From Bacteroidetes bacterium UBA2364 (lineage in GTDB: Bacteria; Bacteroidota; Rhodothermia; Rhodothermales; UBA2364), in assembly GCA_002344075.1 (NCBI GenBank), contig DDTM01000089.1, positions 1 through 9,348 on the forward strand: DNA of 9,348 nucleotides. The letters run 5' to 3'. This document shows positions 4,398-9,348 of the stretch, in pieces (position 1 is the stretch's first letter; every line of letters begins with the position of its first letter). Below the pieces are notes generated by a model. The model saw nothing but the letters and a program-made list of their open reading frames with translations. It was not told where the DNA came from and ran no database searches. A program made the translations under genes and the position numbers.

Positions 4398-6773
4398 ATG
4401 TCCACCTTGTTCCGTCGTTGGCCGCTCCTATTGTTACATTTCGTCACCGCCTTGTTCTTGGTGCGTGCAGCACAAATGGCACTTTCTGACCGCCTTTTTT
4501 GGGATATTGAGTGGATCAATGGTGGTTTGGTAACGGCTGTCTTAGACCATAGTCCGGCTAAAAAATCGGGTTTATTGCCGTTAGATTGGGTGCTTATGGT
4601 GAATGACGCAAAATCTGAGGAGATGCCCCATTTGGTTGCGAAGGCCGAGGTTGGAAAGAGGCTCTCTCTTCAAGTACTCCGGAATGGTCAGCAACAAACG
4701 CTATGGTATCTGGTGACGGTTGCACCTTTAGAAAACAGGCTCCATGAACTGATGAAGCCCTTTGTGGGGTTTTCATTTTGGGTGATCGGGCTGATATTGG
4801 TGGTTTTCCAACCTTCTCATAAGGTGGCGCCCATCTTTTTGGTTTCGTCTGTTACGGCCACGATCATGCTTTCTGCCATCACCTTACGGATTACCTTGCC
4901 GGGAGGCTTGTTTGTCTCAAATATTTTAGAAACCATTATTGGGGTGCTGGCCATCCACAACTATGCACTTTTTCCGTCATCCATCCCTAAAAAAATGCTG
5001 ACATGGTTGATGGGCATTATGTATGGATTGTTATTTTTAATGGGATTAGCAGCTTTTGGGGCCGTGTATTGGACGGACGATCTAGGCGTGCGGACCTGGC
5101 AATTCCGACTCCAGGAAGTTTTTACCGATGTGGGTTTTATGGTCGCACTGCTCATTTTGCTCTGGCCCCCTGTTCGTACAGACAATGTGGACCTCGCCCG
5201 CCGGAAACGGCTCTTGGTTTATGGCCTAACCTTGGGATTGTTTCCGTTGGTTACGTTGTATCGCTTACCTACGGTATTTGGCAATGAACCTTGGGTGTCT
5301 TATGCGTGGGTATATCCATTTATTGTTTTTATACCCATTACCTATGGAATGGCTTTGCTGAGGGGTGAATTGGGGAAGATTGACCGTTTCTTAAACCGCA
5401 GCTTGGTGTATTCAATGCTCTTGGGGATTTTTGTAGGAAGCTATTTTGTGCTTTTTTTGTACTTAGAATCCTTGCCAAAATATACATTTCTTAAACCATT
5501 TGTTAGTGCAAGTATTGCGTTATTGGCTGCCTTTGGTTTTCCTTATGTGCGTCAATGGCTCCAAAAACAAGTAGATGCCTTGCTGTATGGAGGCTGGTAT
5601 GACTACCGAACCATTATTGACCAAAGTGCGATGCGGCTTAATTTTGTGCGGGATGGAACCGAAATGGTGGCGGAGGTACGAGAAATCCTGCATTGGATGC
5701 GGTTTGAACAAGCGGTATTACTGTTCCCCCAAGAAGTAGGCGGGTTTCGGGTGGTAGATCAATTTGGGCTTCCGGAATCCCAAATCTATTGTTTCCGAAG
5801 AATGTCCGCTTCGGAAGTGGTTGCTGCGCTACAGTCGGTTGGTAAGCCTATTCCGCAATATGAACTGGCGGAAATACTATCCGCTTCTCTTTCTCGGCCA
5901 TTGGATGATACATTACCACCTTATGCCATTTGGATACCACTCATCAGCCGTGAGCAGATGCAAGGGGTTTTATGGCTGGGGAGTCGAAAAATGGAAACTC
6001 CTGTGGAAACAGAGGACTTGTTGATTTTGCGTACCTTGGCCGACCAGTTGGCCGCAACTTTGGAAACCGTCACGCTTATCGAACGGCTTAGACGCAAGGT
6101 GGCCGAACTGAACGAAACCAAACAACGCCTTGCCGAAAGCCGAGAAGCGGAGCGGCTACACCTTGCACGAGAACTGCACGATGGTCCGATACAGGAACTC
6201 TATCGGGCTGGCCATCTCATGGATCAACGAAAACAGACAGCCGCAAACCCCGAAACGCTACAGCAAGTAGCGCATTTGCAAAGACAAGTGGCCGCAACCC
6301 TCAGGAATATTTGTCTCCAACTCCGGCCACCGTTGTTATTTGGCTTGGGGTTGGAAACGGCGCTCAAAACCTATGCCGATGAAGTGTATGGCGTGGATCT
6401 TGCCGCCTGCATTCATTGGCACATCCTTCCCGGAGATTATCATCTGGATGAACGTACCCGCTTGGCCCTATATCGCATTATCCAAGAAGCTCTGAACAAT
6501 ACATTTAAACATGCCAAGGCGTCTGAGGTTTGGGTCTCGTTCGAGTCGGATGCCGAAGGGGTGCGGGTAGAAGTTCGGGACAATGGTGTGGGATTTGATC
6601 CGCCCCATTCCTTATTGTCTTGGGGACGAAAAGGGCATTTTGGTTATATGGGAATGGCTGAACGGGCCGAGATGATTGGGGGCGTGCTAACCATTACCAG
6701 TGCACCCGGCAAGGGGACCCACGTCCGCTTGGAAATTCCAGTGGAAGACGGTGAAACTACTGATTTAGATTGA
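4398..6773 (+). CDS. ComP/NarX-like membrane sensor histidine kinase with PDZ domain
   Basis: A 791-residue two-component sensor. Order: TM helix (about 8-28); PDZ-like domain (about 38-108; GGLVTAVLDHSPAKKSGLLP); several TM helices (about 120-360); linker with LNRSLVYSMLLG, as in ComP-type sensors; GAF-like region (about 405-555); short coiled coil (about 555-588); HisKA_3 dimerisation helix with phospho-acceptor His594 in LARELHDGPIQELY; HATPase_c with N-box EALNNTFKHA (697-706), DNGVGF (728-733) and GHFGYMGMAER (746-756). It should phosphorylate a NarL/FixJ-type response regulator; none is in the window. The PDZ-like domain probably senses or scaffolds at the envelope; its ligand is unknown. 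The ATG at 4398 is preferred over TTG 4338, which fits a promoter element and would place 20 polar residues before the first TM. Its 3' end overlaps the convergent gene by 17 bases. The kinase call is very sure. Confidence 0.92.
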   Translation: MSTLFRRWPLLLLHFVTALFLVRAAQMALSDRLFWDIEWINGGLVTAVLDHSPAKKSGLLPLDWVLMVNDAKSEEMPHLVAKAEVGKRLSLQVLRNGQQQTLWYLVTVAPLENRLHELMKPFVGFSFWVIGLILVVFQPSHKVAPIFLVSSVTATIMLSAITLRITLPGGLFVSNILETIIGVLAIHNYALFPSSIPKKMLTWLMGIMYGLLFLMGLAAFGAVYWTDDLGVRTWQFRLQEVFTDVGFMVALLILLWPPVRTDNVDLARRKRLLVYGLTLGLFPLVTLYRLPTVFGNEPWVSYAWVYPFIVFIPITYGMALLRGELGKIDRFLNRSLVYSMLLGIFVGSYFVLFLYLESLPKYTFLKPFVSASIALLAAFGFPYVRQWLQKQVDALLYGGWYDYRTIIDQSAMRLNFVRDGTEMVAEVREILHWMRFEQAVLLFPQEVGGFRVVDQFGLPESQIYCFRRMSASEVVAALQSVGKPIPQYELAEILSASLSRPLDDTLPPYAIWIPLISREQMQGVLWLGSRKMETPVETEDLLILRTLADQLAATLETVTLIERLRRKVAELNETKQRLAESREAERLHLARELHDGPIQELYRAGHLMDQRKQTAANPETLQQVAHLQRQVAATLRNICLQLRPPLLFGLGLETALKTYADEVYGVDLAACIHWHILPGDYHLDERTRLALYRIIQEALNNTFKHAKASEVWVSFESDAEGVRVEVRDNGVGFDPPHSLLSWGRKGHFGYMGMAERAEMIGGVLTITSAPGKGTHVRLEIPVEDGETTDLD

Positions 6774-8061
6774 TGGGATGCACTTTCGTTACCTGAACAG
6801 GAGCATCGTGGGCCAAGGCAAAATGTCCCGATACCGCCACCAGATCGCCCGCACTTAATCCTTCCAGAATTTCAATGTTCCGCCCCGATCTACTACCCGT
6901 TTTTACATATACCCATTGGGCTTTTCCGTCTTTGACCACAAATACCAAATCCCGTCCTTGACGTACCAATACCGCGTCCGTAGGAACCACCAATGCACCC
7001 TGTAATCGTCGGGTTTCTAAGGCAACATAACAAAATGTACCGGGTAAGAGACGATGATCAGGATTGGATAAAACAACCGTTACCCGTCCTACACCTTTGT
7101 CGGGGTCTATGGCCGGGTTAATGCTAAATACCGTTCCTTCATAAAGCGCATTGGCTAATGCCGGAATCCGCACCTGTGCAGAAGTACCTTCCTGGATATA
7201 GACCAAATCGGCCTCCAGTACATCTACCGTCACTTTCATCTGTGTATCGTCTTGCAGCAAAAAAAGTTTTTGTCCAGTAGAAATTCGTTGGCCTTTCTCA
7301 ACAGATAAATGGGTGATCCTACCTGCAAAAGGGGCTTTTATCTGGCTATGACTCAGGTTAAGTTGTGCTCGTTCTACCCGTTGTTCGGCTTGCTCTACAC
7401 CAGTAATAACTGCTTGAACAGTGTTTTTTTGTGCACCGGATAACAAACGGGCCGCTTCGAATCGGCGCTGGGCATTTTGCCACTCCACCAAACCAATTTG
7501 CCCACGTCGGTAACGTTGCTCTGTTTCTCGGAGTAACCGCCGTGCTTGTGAAACCACTGTTGTATCCAAGGTGTGGCTATCCTGACCAATGGTCTGTGTG
7601 GCAAAGGTTGTACGTGCCTTGAGGAGTTCTGTTTGCGCCTCTCGGAGGCTCAGCCGAAGTTCGCGGTCGTCTAACTGAAATAAAACGTGCCCTGCTGCCA
7701 CAAAACGACCTTCTTCTACGTTCCGGATTGTAATCAAGCCACTCATTTCCGCACTTACCTCTGCTTGTTTCCAAGCTGCCAAGTGCCCAGTGGCTTCAAC
7801 CCGAATGGGGAACGCCATAGGAAGCACATTGACTGCTTCTATTTTGGCCGTCGCATCTGGACGCTGAACCTCATTTGCTCTATCTGCTTCATCTGATAGG
7901 CCCATCAGTTTGGGGTAAAAAGCATAGGCCAAAATACCGCCAATGGCCAAAAAAAGAACGATACCAGCCCAATGATGCGCACGAATTTTCCACCTTTTAC
8001 GTGTTTGGGGGCGAGAATCCAATACTTGAGACGGAGAATCTGGGACGGTTTCCTGAGACAT
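6757..8061 (-). CDS. Efflux RND/HlyD-type periplasmic adaptor (membrane fusion protein)
   Basis: A 434-residue adaptor that would link an inner-membrane pump to an outer-membrane channel. A short cytoplasmic N-terminus (RKRWKIR) precedes one TM helix (about 31-50). Then come the first barrel-sandwich half (about 87-135; ATGHLAAWKQAEVSAEMSG and EEGRFVAAGHVLFQLDD), a long alpha-hairpin (about 135-238), the second half (IKAPFAGRITHLSVEKGQRI, 241-260), a beta-barrel (about 272-350; DPDKGVGRVTVVL) and a membrane-proximal domain ending near 425. This order matches AcrA/MexA-type RND adaptors. The N-terminal anchor is a TM helix rather than a lipobox. The RND transporter and TolC-like channel usually follow; here the next gene is the convergent kinase, so the partner pump is elsewhere or absent. 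Substrate unknown. No clear promoter; a palindrome lies just upstream. Confidence 0.9.
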   Translation of the reverse strand: MSQETVPDSPSQVLDSRPQTRKRWKIRAHHWAGIVLFLAIGGILAYAFYPKLMGLSDEADRANEVQRPDATAKIEAVNVLPMAFPIRVEATGHLAAWKQAEVSAEMSGLITIRNVEEGRFVAAGHVLFQLDDRELRLSLREAQTELLKARTTFATQTIGQDSHTLDTTVVSQARRLLRETEQRYRRGQIGLVEWQNAQRRFEAARLLSGAQKNTVQAVITGVEQAEQRVERAQLNLSHSQIKAPFAGRITHLSVEKGQRISTGQKLFLLQDDTQMKVTVDVLEADLVYIQEGTSAQVRIPALANALYEGTVFSINPAIDPDKGVGRVTVVLSNPDHRLLPGTFCYVALETRRLQGALVVPTDAVLVRQGRDLVFVVKDGKAQWVYVKTGSRSGRNIEILEGLSAGDLVAVSGHFALAHDAPVQVTKVHPINLNQ

Positions 8062-8072
8062 TCGGATATCAT

Positions 8073-8084
8073 TTATACGTATAA
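8073..8084. promoter_or_regulatory. 12-base palindrome just upstream of the adaptor gene
   Basis: TTATACGTATAA is a perfect 12-base palindrome whose nearer end is 11 bases from the ATG at 8061. Its position suits an operator, for example for a TetR- or MarR-type efflux regulator, but a palindrome of this length may occur by chance and no regulator gene is adjacent. Confidence 0.3.
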
Positions 8085-8202
8085 GAATTTGTAACCCACA
8101 CCTTCGTTGCCCATATAATCTCTTATTTCATATTTAAGGGGTGTGTGATATGTTCTAAAGATCAATATACAGTCTTTTAGATAAACTTTGTATCACTTAA
8201 TG

Positions 8203-8232
8203 CTAAAATTAAGACCTGATCATTGAAAGGTC
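8203..8232 (-). terminator. Weak terminator-like hairpin
   Basis: GACCT (8213-8217) and AGGTC (8228-8232) form a 5-base-pair stem with a 10-base loop. On the minus strand it is followed by TTAATTTTAG. It lies 15 bases after the stop of the small ORF at 8248-8322 and may end minus-strand transcripts from the propeller gene. The short stem keeps the call weak. Confidence 0.3.
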
Positions 8233-8247
8233 AGCGATATCCATTGC

Positions 8248-8322
8248 CTACTTGGTGCCAAAACCAACGATTTTATACCCATTATGCTTCGCAATAGGAG
8301 GTAGGGAGGATGGATCGAACAT
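8248..8322 (-). CDS. Possible 24-codon small ORF with strong Shine-Dalgarno
   Basis: An ATG at 8322 opens a 24-codon frame (starting MFDPSSLPPIAKHNGYKIVG) ending at TAG 8250-8248. AAGGAGG (8334-8328) sits 5 bases before the ATG, a far better Shine-Dalgarno than any other gene in this window shows. The ribosome site and start are within a hairpin (8305-8332). The same frame extends upstream to the stop codon of the beta-propeller gene (8362), so it could instead be a short read-through tail or the remnant C-terminus of a lost gene. I do not recognise the peptide. Confidence 0.3.
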   Translation of the reverse strand: MFDPSSLPPIAKHNGYKIVGFGTK

Positions 8323-8332
8323 AACATCCTCC
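8305..8332. repeat. 8-base-pair hairpin enclosing a start codon
   Basis: GGAGGATG (8305-8312) and CATCCTCC (8325-8332) are perfect inverted repeats with a 12-base loop. In minus-strand RNA the 5' arm contains most of the Shine-Dalgarno (GGAGG) of the small ORF and the loop contains its ATG. No U-run follows, so a plain terminator role is unlikely. Confidence 0.5.
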
Positions 8333-8361
8333 TTCACCTGATATAACGGCGAGTTAACTCC

Positions 8362-9348
8362 TTATTCTTGAAACACCTCATCTGATAGATGAATCGTTCT
8401 TAGAGTAGGATTTGCTACTTTTTTCTCTATACTTGCAATAAAAACTGGCCTCATATCTAGTTTGTACATGACATCATCCTTGATTAAGTCGGGCACAAAA
8501 ATACGGTTTTGATGAACCTCTTCACCATAATATGACTTATTATGATATGTGTCTTCGACTACTATAAATGATTGATAGATTGGTTCATCTGGTCGTGGAA
8601 ATACCCCATACATTTTAATAAAGAAACGGTCTTTGTAAGGAAGAATAGCATTGGTAGCTGTTGATTTTCGTTGTATGGCGTTTATCCAGTCTAAAGATTT
8701 AGTACGAGATTTTGCCTCCTCCTTCTGATCCCATGGTTCTGCCTTTTTAAAAAAGGGTGGTTTATTGTTTACAATTTGTTTAATACTACCTGTATTAGTA
8801 TTAACTTCATAAATTTCGCCTATATAAGGTAGAGCAGTAGTTATGGTAGCATTTTTCGAAGAATAATAAGCATTTCCATCTGAAACTCCGCGCTCAATAA
8901 ATGGCATATAGGGTGTTAACTTATTAGAGCTATTAATAAACTTTTGTTTCAGTGTAAAACTATAATTAGTAAAATTTAATTGATAGCCTAAGATGTGATA
9001 TGGTAATTCTTTTATAACACTATCACTAACAAAATAGATTGTTTTATTGTTTTCATTATAAAAAAAAGTTTTAATGGAATGCCCAATTAATACTTCTGGA
9101 ATATTCCGTGTTGCCAAGTGTTTTCCATTTTTTGAATAGAATAAAAGCCTAAATTGAATAGTGTCAAAAATAATAATAAGTTTAGAGGAGATTCTAAAAT
9201 CTACGATAAATGAATATTGATCGGGCCCTGTCCCTATGCTACCAATCTGGTTGAGGTATTTACCTGTTTTTTTGTTAAATATATAAAGGGGGTTGTTCTG
9301 GGATGCTATATAAACAGAGTCATTGACCATACTACTGGACATTTTCAA
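8362..9348 (-). CDS. 6-bladed beta-propeller protein (PF17170-like), N-terminus beyond the window
   Basis: Open from the right edge for 328 codons to the TAA at 8364-8362. The start lies outside the window; internal ATGs near the edge are not real starts, because the first in-window residues already read as a propeller strand (SVYIASQNNPLYIFNKKTGK). GQ/GTGPDQYSFIVDF-type sequence (IGSIGTGPDQYSFI) and repeated 'i.iFd....r..fYs.nGkhl' strands match the 6-bladed beta-propeller family common in Bacteroidota, where many members are secreted or lipid-anchored; that cannot be checked here because the signal region is missing. No enzyme motif is seen. Base composition is much more AT-rich than in the kinase, SOD and adaptor genes, which suggests recent acquisition or a different genomic compartment. 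Function unknown. Confidence 0.75.
   Translation of the reverse strand: MKMSSSMVNDSVYIASQNNPLYIFNKKTGKYLNQIGSIGTGPDQYSFIVDFRISSKLIIIFDTIQFRLLFYSKNGKHLATRNIPEVLIGHSIKTFFYNENNKTIYFVSDSVIKELPYHILGYQLNFTNYSFTLKQKFINSSNKLTPYMPFIERGVSDGNAYYSSKNATITTALPYIGEIYEVNTNTGSIKQIVNNKPPFFKKAEPWDQKEEAKSRTKSLDWINAIQRKSTATNAILPYKDRFFIKMYGVFPRPDEPIYQSFIVVEDTYHNKSYYGEEVHQNRIFVPDLIKDDVMYKLDMRPVFIASIEKKVANPTLRTIHLSDEVFQE

Noticed and set aside
8351..8360. Palindrome GAGTTAACTC
   Set aside because: It is short, lies just after the propeller stop, and is expected by chance at this length.
1..9348. CRISPR array, tRNA, rRNA or toxin-antitoxin pair
   Set aside because: No direct-repeat array, tRNA cloverleaf or rRNA-like stretch was seen, and no adjacent small gene pair with toxin or antitoxin motifs.

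Overview
The window looks like a chromosomal segment from a member of the Bacteroidota in the broad sense, possibly a Rhodothermia-like lineage. The lineage call is an inference. It rests on several lipoprotein signal peptides, a 6-bladed beta-propeller protein of the PF17170 type, promoter-like TTG / TAnnTTTG boxes, and mostly weak Shine-Dalgarno sequences. There is no rRNA, tRNA or CRISPR array.

Left part (1-1711). An AraC-type regulator runs off the left edge on the minus strand. Upstream of it lie a possible 31-codon hydrophobic leader ORF and a promoter-like sequence with a palindromic operator between its two boxes. Next comes a decayed stretch: a left-end remnant of an IS1-like element with the start of a zinc-ribbon InsA, the 5' piece of a PQQ-type beta-propeller lipoprotein gene, and a broken lipoprotein/hydrolase gene. 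The last two are separated by a very stable UUCG hairpin. About 290 bases without a recognisable gene follow (1712-2005).

Middle part (2006-4309). A Sfp-type phosphopantetheinyl transferase and an exported Mn-type superoxide dismutase (Tat plus lipobox signal) lie in tandem on the minus strand with a terminator between them. About 270 bases of intergenic DNA (3515-3784) carry a second copy of the palindromic operator, just ahead of a plus-strand gene for a small exported protein that I do not recognise.

Right part (4398-9348). A large ComP/NarX-like sensor histidine kinase (PDZ, multi-pass membrane region, GAF-like region, HisKA_3, HATPase) converges on a membrane-fusion protein of an efflux pump, and the two 3' ends overlap by 17 bases. 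Neither the kinase's response regulator nor the pump's inner-membrane transporter is in the window. A roughly 300-base intergenic region then holds a palindrome near the pump gene, a weak terminator-like hairpin, and a 24-codon ORF whose Shine-Dalgarno lies in a hairpin. The window ends in a markedly AT-rich minus-strand gene for a 6-bladed beta-propeller protein that runs off the right edge.

Apart from tandem neighbours, the genes do not form an obvious pathway. The most useful leads are the repeated palindrome TACTTCA-WW-TGAAGTA and its fit inside a promoter, the leader ORF before the AraC gene, and the small structured ORF at 8248-8322. I did not find a clear new multi-gene system.
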